Shown: positions 29,555 to 42,000 of the stretch, piece after piece
Layout of the letters: each line of letters starts with the position of its first letter
How positions within the stretch are numbered: the stretch's first letter is position 1
From: Salvelinus alpinus
Taxonomy: Eukaryota > Chordata > Actinopteri > Salmoniformes > Salmonidae
Length of the DNA: 64,000 bases
Direction of reading: 5' to 3'
NCBI RefSeq assembly: GCF_045679555.1
Contig: NC_092098.1
Coordinates: forward strand, 16,754,538 to 16,818,537
Translations under genes and position numbers: made by a program
The notes under the pieces: generated by a model
Databases searched by the model: none
The model's input: only the letters and a program-made list of their open reading frames with translations
Told to the model about the DNA's origin: nothing

Positions 29555-31623
29555 AGTTATTTCAGTGGGTCCATGCTTGCTGACTTGACTTTTTGACCTA
29601 ATGCAAATAGCTAGAGGTCCCTCAATCCTGTTAGGGTAATTAGCTAGGCATTAAATAGAAACTGTTTTGATGTGTACCATTGCTATTTTCCTATGCCATG
29701 TACTGTCTCGTCTTTTCTGACACCACCTTCAGTTTAATGTTACATTCATTATCAAAATTGAACAGCAACATAACTTCTAGGAGCATGTTAATAATTTACT
29801 ATTCCTTACAAGGATTCAACCAATGTTATCGATTCATAAGTTTAGCCTAGAATTCAATATAAACAAACATACTTTAGTCAAAGACCACAGTCGGATTACT
29901 ATTGACTGTGCTGTGGTCATGCTGTGCAGCAGAGGGAAAATTATGCATTTAGGACTAAGGTTCTATCTGTATTTTTTTTTAATTTTTGTTATTGACATAG
30001 CTTTGTTCTGTTCAATATTCTCTACCTGACATAGTACTTTAAATACCCTGATTCATGTTCAGAAGAATACAAGATGAAAGATTGCTGACACATTAAACCA
30101 ATGAGGGTTCTGAACTTTAAAGGGATACTTTTTTGGCAATGAGGCCCTTTATCTACTTTCCCATAGTCCGATGAACTTGTGGATACCATTTTTATGTCTG
30201 TATCCAGTATGATGGAAGTTAGCATTGACTCGCGAAACTACCTCTAACTAACGTGCGTTACCCAATGACTTCCAGTCAGTGCGCTATCTGCTAGCATGCT
30301 AACTGGGGAAGTAAAGGGCATCATTGCCAAAATCCTGAAGTATGCCTTTAAAGCCAATTATCTCCATATTTTTGCAGATAGAACCTTTTATAATCCCTAG
30401 CTCTCAATGTCTGCACTCAGAGGGCTAGTTGTTGAGGGTAGATATTGCTGAGCATGGGACGTTAGGCCTATCACTCCCCTTTCCTGTTGGTTGTGGAGAG
30501 GATGCCCTGCAAATGGAAATGGATATTGAGCATAGCTTTGGAAATCCTCTGAGGAATACTAAGACAGGACTGTCACATGATCCTGCTTGTTTGTCAAACA
30601 TTTAGGCTACTCCTCTTCTCCAGTCTCTAAGATCACGTTCATAAATGAACTGCTGTAGCCTATAGGCATTAGTTTTCAGAACCATACATTTGCGTGGCTC
30701 AGATGTTTGATGCTATTAATGGTTATTATTCCGTTGTTCAGTGGAACTTGAAACGAACTCTAGGAAATTAGAGCTTTCCTCCTTGAAGATGAGTACTAGA
30801 GTATTTGCCACAACACACCCTGCCTGGCACTTCTTCCATGAGGGTCAAAGTCAAGTCACACAACGGCCCTCTGAGACTTTGCATATGTCACGGTAGGGCT
30901 GGCATGCCTGGCGAGAGGCGTAGCCAACTTGTCCGTATGCCAAAACCTGAAGGTCACAGGCTTAAGTGGAACTGCAATGTAGCCCATTGCGTTGTTTCAT
31001 TGGACTGACCGGATCTGTGAAGGAATGGCATGCCTTTCATGCTCACCTCTTTTTATAATTTTCTACCAAAAGGTTTTGGGTCAACCTGCATGTAGGACAG
31101 CCGGTCAGGGTCTGGCCAAACTGCAAACAATACTTCTAGCTTGCTACACTGTATAATCTTCTGTTCTGTGGCAAAAAACTATTGGGCAACATAATTACTG
31201 ATATTTAGCCTATTAGTTATAACACAGATAATGAGGGATAGTTGATTCTCCCCCCACAGTAGGTAATAATGAGTGAGTTTCTATTGGTAATGCACCAATC
31301 AGGGCCCGGCCCCTTAGCCCCAGACCCAGCTTCCCAGAGTGAACTTCTGCAGAAGGTAACGTGACACGTGTGCTTTGTTCGCTGCAACCAGATGCTGTCA
31401 CTATGGCCTGGCTGGTAATGGGATTGCTGCTCAGAGGGGTGGTGTGGTGGAGACAGAGGGGTTTTTCTCGCTAAACTAGAATAGTGTGACCATGCCCCCT
31501 TAGCTCTCCCCTCAATGGAGTTTTATCATCAGTGCTTCACACCTTTCTAGCCCAGCTAGAAGTAAAGAGACGGGGCGTGTTGTGATTCGTTTCTATGGTG
31601 TTAACTTGTGTATGTCTTCTCAG
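29555..31623 (+). other. akap1 intron 1, 3' part, nothing recognised
   Basis: About 2 kb without a clear transposon, RNA gene or coding frame. It ends in the acceptor TCTTCTCAG at 31615-31623. Confidence 0.45.
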
Positions 31624-33079
31624 GTGTTGCTGTTAGCAGCAGGAGATTAGGTGATGGTGCTGAGGCTTCAATCCGTTCTGGTCCTCTCCCTGTCGGGAGT
31701 GTTGGCTTTCCTAGGCCTGTGGTGGTACACCTCTCGGAAGAGAGAACAACCCACTGACAAGGATAAGACGACCACAGACCAGGCGCACCTGTCCTCCTCC
31801 ACCAGAGACAGAGGTATCGGTGTTGTGGGGAACGGACACTCCACTGGGACAGATCGGGACAGGTATGCAGTGAGGCAGAGGTCGTTAGTGGAACAGGAGC
31901 TTGTTGATTGTACAAACACACAAGCGGCAGCAAAGCTGGGTAACGTCCCGCTCTGCCAATCACAACTGGAGGAAAGGGTTGTGGCTGCAGAGTGTCTGAG
32001 TAGAGGCCTCGATACTGCTACTGTGAAACCCGTTACGGAGAGAACTGAGTCTTCAGCTCAAGTACTCCCAGAGACTGCACCTAAGAGCCAAGCCCAGGAG
32101 GGACCTGAGAAGGATTTATCATTACAAAGGAAACACCAGCCATCCTCTGATGAGGAACAAGTTTCCTCTATCTTTGACCTAGGCTCTAATCCTAACCCTG
32201 GTGAGAGTGCAGGCCTAAAGCCACACGCACCGCCACTCTCTGAGACGCTGGAGGACACTACAAACAGAATTTTCAACAAAGAGGCTGCAGAGGAGGTTCG
32301 ACTAGACCCAGAGGGAGAGGTTGGAGAAGACAAGATTACATTTTGTTTTGCAGAGATGAAGCCTCAAACCAATCTGGCTGAGAACTGCCTCCTCTCCAAA
32401 GACAACCTATCTATCCTGCCTGCTGTGGAAGAACCAACCAGTGAGTCAAGTCTACAGGATGACTCCTGTCTGGCTTCCCCCATCAACCTCCTTACCAGTC
32501 AGGTGTCCCCCTCAAGGCAGCCATTGGGCATTCTGAGGTCACCTCAGAAGAAAGACCAGTCTGAGGAGTGTGAACTTAGCAGGAGTAACACAGCGGAAAT
32601 TAACCAGCTGGCGTCAAGTCTGATTACTGACGTGGTCTCAGTAGCAGTGAGTCAAGTCCTGAAGGAAAAGACCCTGCTAGAACATAATGTTGGGCCTCTC
32701 TGTAACAGGGACCCCTTCACATCCCCAGATATCATCTCAATGGGTAACAGTGAGACTGGGAGAGAGATGCCTGGTCTATTGCAGGAAGATCAGTGTTCAA
32801 CAACTGGCAGGGAGAACATATGTTCATCTCCTATAGTCTATGAGGATGTGAAACATGACTGCAGCAGTAGAGCTGAGACTGAGCAGGCAGAGCTAGCAGA
32901 AGAAGATTCTGCAGTAAGTGATTCTGGCTCCAGCTCAGGTCATTCCGAGGAGAGCTCCAGTGGCGAGGACTCGAGCCCAAGTGTGAGCCCGCAACCACCC
33001 AGGGGACCCGCTGAAGGACTGTGGGCCACCAGCATGGCCCTCCCTAACGGTCACATGACAGAGGAGGTGGCTGTTCCAG
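31624..33079 (+). CDS. akap1: akap1 first coding exon (ATG at 31654)
   Basis: Acceptor TTCTCAG, 30 nt of 5' UTR, then one large exon of 1426 coding nt ending CCAG|GTGAGT in phase 1. It encodes the mitochondrial anchor, the disordered region and the PKA-binding helix. The acidic run near the end ([20 protein letters not shown]) has the pattern of a casein-kinase-rich segment. Confidence 0.92.
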
Positions 33080-36000
33080 GTGAGTCGCCTCATAGCAGAT
33101 TTTCAATTTCTCACAATATGTCAGTATCTTTCTGTCCAAGCTGACCTGTCTCTTTTATTTCTTAGTGTTGCTGTGTAGCTGTCACACACCAGTGGTTGGT
33201 GTCCTGTTTTAGCTGTGCCTTATGAGTTCAGGACGGATTTTACTGCAGTGAAGAAATATCTTTATTTTGCATACTCTAGCATGCAGCTGCTAGAGTTCCC
33301 ATACAGAATGTGAACCTGGTTTAGTCCCAGTACTAGCTACACACCATACCGTAGACTGTTTTTACAGCTGATGATGAGGGAACATTCCCCTGCATGCTAA
33401 TTTAACTTTTTGTATTGCCTTCTTGGCGCAGTATTTTCAGGTAAGAGAACTCTCACCATGCCAGAATGTTTTTTCTTTCTCCCCTGTTACTGCTGTATGT
33501 GGGTGTTTTGTGTGCTGCTGTGTTTGCGAGGTTACATTGTGTCCACAACACAAGTGACTGTTTTTAGTGACTGGTCCGTACTGCCCCAGGCTCTGGTGTG
33601 AACAGCATGGACTCTGTAGACCGTTACGTTGAACACGAAGCCAGGGACAACCAGCATATCAACAGTCCAAGTCCGCTAAGTCAACTGCTGAACACCGATC
33701 AGCAAATTGAAAAATACGTCCAGAGTTACAACAGCAGCCAGCCACCGACTGTTTGGGACATAGAGGTGCCAAAGGTGAGTCTACCTCCCCTGTCTAACCC
33801 TCTCATCACTTCACCACATTATTGATAATATATTTTCTCTGGCTACTGATTGCCATGTTAGGTTCTCTAATGTAGGTACTTCTTTGGCTTGTAGTAGGGA
33901 CTTCAAATGTTGGACGCTATAGTCTTGAGCATCTAGTTAAATTGTGCTTAGAAAAAAATAAATAATAATCTCTACATAGTTGAACTAGTGAGAAATATAC
34001 ACTATATACAAAAGCATGTGGACACCCTTTCAAGTTTGTGGATTCGGCTACTTTTAGCCACACTCGTTGCTGACAGGTGTATAAAATTGGACACATAGCC
34101 ATGCAATCTCCATAGACAAACATTGGCAGTAGAATGGCCTTACCGAAGAGCTCAGTGACTTTCAACATGGCACTGTCAATTGATGCCACCTTTCCAACAA
34201 GTCAGTTTGAAAAAGATCTGCCCTGCTAGAGCTACACTGGTCAACTTTAAGTGTTGTTATTGTGAAGTGGAAATGCGGCAGGCTACACAAGCTCACAGAA
34301 CGGGACCGCCGAGTGCTGAAGCGTGTAGCATGTAAAAGAATAATCTGTCCCTACAGAGTTCCAAACTGCCTATGGAAGCAACGTCAGCACAATAACTGTT
34401 CGTCGGGAGCTTCATGATATGGGTTTCCATTGCCGAGCATCCGCACACAAGCCTAAGATCACCATGCGCAATGCCAAGAGTCGTTAGGAGTGGTGTAAAG
34501 CTCGCTCCCATTGGACTCTGGAGCAGTGGAAACATGTTCTCTGTAGTGATGAATCACTCTTCACTGTCTGGCTGTCCGACGGTTCGGGCAACTTATTTCC
34601 AGTGAAGGGAAATCTTCTTGCTACAACATATGACATTCTAGACGATTCTTTGTTTCCAACTTTGTGGCAACAGTTTGGGGAAGGACATTTCGTGTTTCAG
34701 CATCACAATGCCCCCATGTACAAAGTAAGGTCCATACAGAAATGGTTTGTTGATCAGTGTGGAAGAACTTGACTGGCCTGCACAGAGCCCTGACCTCAAC
34801 TCCATCGAACACCTTTGGGATGAATTGTCTAATCGCCCAACATCAGTGCCCGACCTCACTAATGATCGTGGCTGACTGGAAGCAAGTCCCCGATGCAATG
34901 TTCCATCTAGTGGAAAGCATTCCCAGAAAAGTGGAAGCTGTGATAGAAGCAAAGGGGGGACCAGCTCCATATTAATGCTTATGATTTTGGAACGATATGT
35001 TCAACGAGCAGGCGTCCACATACTTTTGGTCATGTAAAGTGTGTTTATTAAAAACACATACTACAAAAATCTTACTAAACCTAATTTAAGATGTTTTATT
35101 TTTCTATATCTTATACATTTTTATTATGCTACCTTCCATGATGTGGACAGTATGTGATACTACATTACACAAGCTGCTGTTTTTGACCACATCAAATTGG
35201 GGGGAAATACACCCTTTTTACCTCCAATTGGGGATGTTGGTATAAAAATGTATAGTCAACATGATCACACGATCAATTGCTTAAAACAGATCAATATTAT
35301 TATTATTATTATTATACCTCCCTGACCAAGGCCCTTCTTCCCTGATTGATTTGGCTGGGCGGCCAGCTCTAGGAAGAGTCTTGGTGGTTCCAAACTTCTT
35401 CCAGTTAAGAATGCTGAGGCCACTGTGTTCTTGGGAACCTTCAATGCTGCAGAAATGTTTTGGTACCCTTCCCCAGACCTGTGCCTCGACAATCCTGTCT
35501 CGAAGCTCTACGGAGTGTTCCTACGACCTCATGGCTTGGTTTTTGCTCTGACATGTACTGTCAACTGTGGGACCTTTTTATATAGACGAGTGTGTGTCTT
35601 TCCAAATCATGTCCAATCAATTGAATTTACCACAGGTGGATTCCAATCAAGTTGTAGAAACATCTAAAAAATGATCAATGGAAACAGGATGCACATGAAC
35701 TCAATTTTGGTTCTTATAGCAAAGGGTCTGAATACTGAATACTGTTTATTTTAAATTTGCAAACATTTCTTAATTTGTTTTTGCTTTGTCATTATGTGGT
35801 ATTGTGTGTAGATGTAGGAATTATAAATATTTAATCATTTTTAGAAAAAGGCTGTAACAAAATGTGGAACATGTCAAGGGGTCTGAATACTTTCCGAATG
35901 CACTGTATAGGTTATTCCAAGTTTCCCAGTGGCTTTTGTATAATGTATGTTTAAACAGAACTTTTTGGTTAAATGTGTTGCCCCTGTTCTATTGTTTTCA

Positions 36001-39000
36001 ACGTGTAATGATATGAGTGATTTAACAAAAGTTTTACCAGGTATTGTTCAGAACAGGTTTTTTACATGGACGATACATTGGAGATAATGTACGACAACTA
36101 ATAGAACAACACGAAACATCTAAGAAGCCAGACCTGGTATTCATAGCAGATTTTGAAAAGGCCTTTATATATAAAATCCAGCCTTAGTATATTAAATGCC
36201 TGGATTTTTTTCAATTTCGGGGAGTCTCTTATTCAATGGGTAGAAGTAATGTATAGCAACCCCAGCTGTAAAATAGTAAATGTAAATGGAGGCTATTTCT
36301 CAGAGCTTAACTGTCGGAGTTAAACAAGGGTGTCCGCTGTCACCATATCTATTCATTATAGCGATCGAAATGCTAGCTATTAAAATCAGATCAAATAACA
36401 ACAAAGGATTAGAAATCCAAGGCTTAAAAACAAAGGTGTCCATGAATGCCAATGACTCAAGTGCTATATTAAGTCTGGATGCTAGATCCCTGCAATATCT
36501 CATTGAAGATCTAAACTTTTTTGGCCTCTGGACTAAATTAATTATGATAAGTGTACCAACTTTTGCATTTACCCTGCACTTTACCTATACAATGGGCTGA
36601 TGGTGAAGGAGACATACTTGGTATTCATATCCCAAAATATATAAATGAGCTCTCCAATGAATTTGAATAGAAAACTAGTAAAATAAATAAGATCCTGCCA
36701 TGGAGAGGTAAATACCTGTCTAACTCCTTAGTCATATCGCCGTTTACTCACTTACGTATGGTGCTACCTACTCCTGAAATTTTTATTTCTATTTTATTTT
36801 TATTATTATTATTTTTTCAAATCATGTGAGTAAAAAGTATTTTGTGCCCATCTATATAATGAATATGAACTGGGTGGGTTGAAATTTATAAAAGCACTAA
36901 ACCTCTCTCTAAAAGCTTCACAAAAGTTTTACTTGAACCCAAAATGTGACTCACCACCTAAATTTGATCTTATGTAGCAACATTTGAATGTCTTTTAAAA
37001 AAATTTTTTTTACATTGGATAAAAGTAGAGACTCGGAGCTAGAAAATGGTATATCATACACTGCATTTGTGGAAACAATGGGAAAGTAATTCTGCTTTGA
37101 AAGTTGAACAAATTTTAAACTCACTTTTGCAAACTGTTTTTCAATGTTTTGGTACAACTTTTGGAGAGTCCTTCTGTGTTTACACCCATTCAGTATTTTT
37201 CACACCCTCTTAAGCCTTAGTCCCACCCATCTCTTTAAGGGTTGATCCAACCGTTCTGTACCATCTTGCCAGCTACTTCCAGACATCAGAGAGCGAACAG
37301 CTCATTGAACATTACTCTCCCTATCGCTCTCTGTGGTTTTGCGCTCAGAGCACACACTGAATCCTCTGGCCAATAAGTACAGTTGTCCGGAAAGCTCTGA
37401 CATCACAACTACAGTCAAGCACTGGCTAACATTGGCTAGCTACTTCCAGACACATAATAAGAGAACACCCCACTCTGACCATTTTACTCGCCCTAGCAGA
37501 GCTAGTTAGGCTTTTTTCATGTTATCTAGAGCGTTGGTGACGAACTGTGCTGCAGGCAACAATTGAATTACGCTTTGTTGCCGACGTTTACTGACACCGG
37601 ACATATTCAACGGGTGTTGAGCATTCAAAAATGCATCAGTTATTCTGCGCTCTTGCACGCAAAGACGAATCTTTTGTTAAGAAATGTAGCTAGCTAGGTA
37701 AACGATGAATCCCAACGCATGACGTAACTTTAGTTAGTTAGCTAACAGTACACTTTAACTTGACATAAATGCTTTGTCTAATTTAGTGGAGTCTTTTGTT
37801 AAGACATGTTGCTAGCTAGCTAAATAATGGACCATAATCACAACTCATGACGTTACTACCCTGCATGAATCAGCAGGTAGCTAACCAACCAGGTTATATG
37901 GCTATAGCTAGTGTCTTAAAAACGAAGAATAAGATCATATACATAACATTAACTAGAGAACCAGCCAGCTAACGTTAGCTAGCTAACAGTACACTTGAAA
38001 TGAAACCACTTTGTGTCAAAATTAGAAACGTGTAATATCTGAATCTTACCAGTATACATCATGGTTTGACGCATCTCCGGTCTGATACCATGCATCGTTG
38101 CCTTAGTTTGACCATGTAATCCAGACTGTTGTTTTCTCCCTAGCTATCATACTCGAATTCCACTTTTTCTTTGGCTAAACAAACTAAGCTTGTAATTGAA
38201 AATTTTTATTCGTATTTACAGATGGCATACAAGTTTGATATTAAGGCACATCAAAGTTGTTCGAGAATGCATTTCTGCCAAAAGAAACGCATTTTGATAA
38301 AACATTTTTTACGTTCAAACAGCTCTCCTGTGACTTGCGACATACGCCTAGTTTCTTGAATCGTGTCACAAATGGCTCTCAAGTAGATTACTAAGGAAAT
38401 CATTTTCGATTTAATTGAAAATTAAATATTTTTCAAAGTATCTTTCTTTTTCAAACAAGTACTGCAGAGCTGCTTTCAATTTCATCCCCCAGAAACGATA
38501 GAACAAATGATGGTTGAACTCAAATGTACTGGTTGGTAAAAGAACTCTGAACTGTGGGGGGCAGTTGATTGCCTGGTGGTTGGGAGCTTGGGCCGGTGGC
38601 TGGTAGGTCGCTGGTTTGGGTCGCCCTTTTTGACTTGGTGGGAGATCTGTCGACATGCCCTTGGGTGGGACACTTGACCCTGGTAGCTCCTGTGGGTCAC
38701 TTTGGATGGGAGTTAGTTAGATCACGTAATGTAAATGTTGAGTGGCTTCACTGCAGATAGATTGTATGCTGGCGACCCACTTCAGAGGTTGAAAGACTGG
38801 GGCCCTAGTCAGACTGCGTCTTTCATACCATCCACTGCTTCCGAGTATATTACTGGCTAAAGTTTATTCCCTGGACAATAAAGTAGATGAGCTCAGGGTC
38901 TCCTTCCAGAGAGACATCAAGCACTATAACATACTGTTTTATGGAATCATGGCACTCTCCGGATATATTGCCCCGTCCATTCAGCCAGCAGAGTTATCCG

Positions 39001-42000
39001 TCCATCACATGGACAGAAAGGACTCTGGGCAGAATAAGAGAGGCGGAGGAGTTTGTTTCATTACTAACATTCATGGTGTGATTGTGATAACGTACAGGAA
39101 CTCAAGTCCTTTTGTTCTCCCAATCTGGAATGCCTCACCATCAAATGCCGACAGCATTGCCTCCCGAGATGATCATTTTCTTTGGTCATATTCCCCGCCC
39201 ACCCCACCCCAAGTCGACACGACTGCTCTAAAGGAACTGCACTCCACTGTGCCAACTGGAATCTGCATATCCCGAGGCCACATTTATTGTAGCTGGGGAC
39301 TTTATTAAAGGAAGTCTGAGGAAAACACTACTGAAATTCTGTCAGCACTTCTTCTGTGCAACACGGACCCTGGCTCATTGCTACTTTCCCTTCCTGGACA
39401 GAAACAAGGCCCTCCCTTCGGCAAATCACGCCTCCATTCTGCTCCTCCCCATCTATAGGCAGAAAGTTAAACAGGAAGCTCCCGTGGTAAGGACTGTTCA
39501 ACATTGGCCTGACCAATCAATCTGTGATTTTTTTTTTTTAGATAAAATGTTTAAAAAAAGGTATAATCTTTGTAAATTATATCATAAATAGGACTGGTGG
39601 ACATTTCTGCTCTACCCAAAATTACAACTAATTGCAGCATTACTACAAAAATGGAAGAGGCAAGTGGAAGGGCGAAAAAGTAAAGAACTTGTCTGTATAT
39701 TTGAATTTAAACCACAATATTTGTTGTATTATTTGTTTTGTCTTTTTAGGTGGATTAAACTGAAATTGCAACCAACTTTCTATGGCTTGTTTTAAATAAA
39801 AAATAACCATATTTTGGAGATTCATCTGCATTAAAGACCAAAAATGGTTGAAGAGAATTGCGATAAATACAAATATACTAGTTTCATTTAAGGACCCAAA
39901 AAATTGACAGCTGTGCCATTGAAATGGCAAAATAGTTGGGAAGAGATTTTCTATGTGCCGATTCCATGGCACATGGTTTATGAATTGACACGCAAAATGA
40001 CGCCAGATTCAAAACTTAGAATTTTCCCATTTTTTTATTTATTATACTAAATTCTTGCAACCAAAAGAATGTTATATGGGGGATACAATCTTCCCAGCTC
40101 TGCAGATTTTGCTGTGAGGAGGCAGATCATGTTGGTACAGTCCATATGTACTGTAGCTCGTTTTTGGTCACCGGTCCAGGAATGGATGAAGAATTGCAAC
40201 ATTTACCTAGAACTAACTCTGCAGATACTGGGTGATTTTGAAAAGTCCTAGTCAATCGATCAACAACATTATTTTAGATTTTTATTTTTTTTTAAATTTA
40301 CAATCTGTAGAAACTATGAGAATATAAAGGTTCAGTACTTTTGTGAAGCATCACAGCAGAGTTGGCAAATAGAAATCCAAAATGGATGGATGTCAGAAAT
40401 GGGACTAAAAACAAAATATAACTATTGTAAAATAGGCTTCTACTTTCAGTTTATATATAATCTAAGTGTTATTAGTTTACTCCAATTGAGGGAGGGGTGG
40501 TAGGGTTTGCGGGGAATAATAAAGGTATATTAAAAATTTACCCAACAAATATATGGGGGATTGGAAATGATGCAGACAATTACATTGATGGAAGCAATAA
40601 TCTATCCACAATATTAAATCTGATCCACCCCCTAAACAAAAATCAAATGTATTTATATAGCCCTTCTTACATCAGCTGATATATCAAAGTGCTGTACAGA
40701 AACACAGCCTAAAACCCCCAAACAGCAAGCAATGCAGGTGTAGAAGCACGGTGGCTAGGAAAAACTCCCTAGAAAGGCCAAAACCTAGAGGAACCAGGCT
40801 ATGAGGGGTGGCCAGTCCTCTTCTTGCTGTGCCGGGTGGAGATTATAACAACATGGCCTAGATGTTCATAAATGACCAGCATGGTCAAATAATAGTAATC
40901 ACAGTGAACAGGTCAGGGTTCCATAGCCGCAGGCAGAACAGTTGAAACTGGAGCAGCAGCACTGCCAGGTGGACTGGGGACAACAAGGAGTCATCATGCC
41001 AGATAGTCCTGAGGCATGGTCCTAGGGCTCAGGTCCTCCGAGAGAGAGAAAGAGAATTAGAGAGAGCATACTTACATTCACACAGGACACTGGATAAGAC
41101 AGGAGAAATACTCCAGATATAACAGACTGACTGAAAAATATAAAAAATTATATTGCATCAGGGGTGTGGATACTTAGGTATTTTTGTATTTAATTTTCCA
41201 TAAATTAGCGAACATGTTTTCACTTTGATATTATGGGGTATTGTGTAGATGGGTGAGAATCTTATTGGTTTGGGCTGTAACACAACAAAATGTGGAATAA
41301 GTCAAGGGGTATGAATACTTTCTGAAGGCACTGTACATAGTCATTGAATATTGGTCACTTTAATAATGTGTACGGCCTTTTTTTTTTTTACCCACTTTAT
41401 ACCGTATTCTAGTTAAGGCTTATCCTATATAATGACTGCTGTACACCGTTTCTATTCATATACTGTTTTACACCATTATAACAATATATTTATGACATTG
41501 CTCGTTCTGATATTTTTTTATTTTAGAATTTTTCTGTATTGTGAGTATTTATTTAGCTAGGTATTACTGCACTGTTGAAGCTAAAAACACAAGCATTTCG
41601 CTGCACCTGCAATAACATCTGCAAACGACCAATACACTGATTTGATCAAAATGCAACACTTCCAAATGTTGCCACCTTCTCCTCCCTCCTGAATCCTCCT
41701 CCCCCTCCTCCCCCCTCCTCCCTCTCTGCAGATGACTTCGTCAACCATTTTGAAAAGAAGGTCGACGACATCCGATCCTCGTTTGCTAAGTCAAACGACA
41801 CCGCTGGTTCTGCTCACACTGCCCTACCCTGTGCTCTGACCTCTTTCTCCCCTCTCTCTCCAGATGAAATCTCGCGTCTTGTGACGGCCGGCCGCCCAAC
41901 AACCTGCCCGCTTGACCCTATCCCCTCCTCTCTTCTCCAGACCATTTCCGGAGACCTTCTCCCTTACCTCACCTCGCTCATCAACTCATCCTTGACCGCT

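Noticed and set aside
31651-31653. GTG as the akap1 start, giving a second Met
   Set aside because: The ATG at 31654 gives the family-like N-terminus; GTG starts are not expected here.
34638-34970. Minus frames across 34300-34975
   Set aside because: Antisense shadows of a decayed Tc1-like transposase.
36286-36600. Host gene with an RT-like domain
   Set aside because: It is an L1-type fragment with a mutated catalytic box, flanked by more L1 debris.
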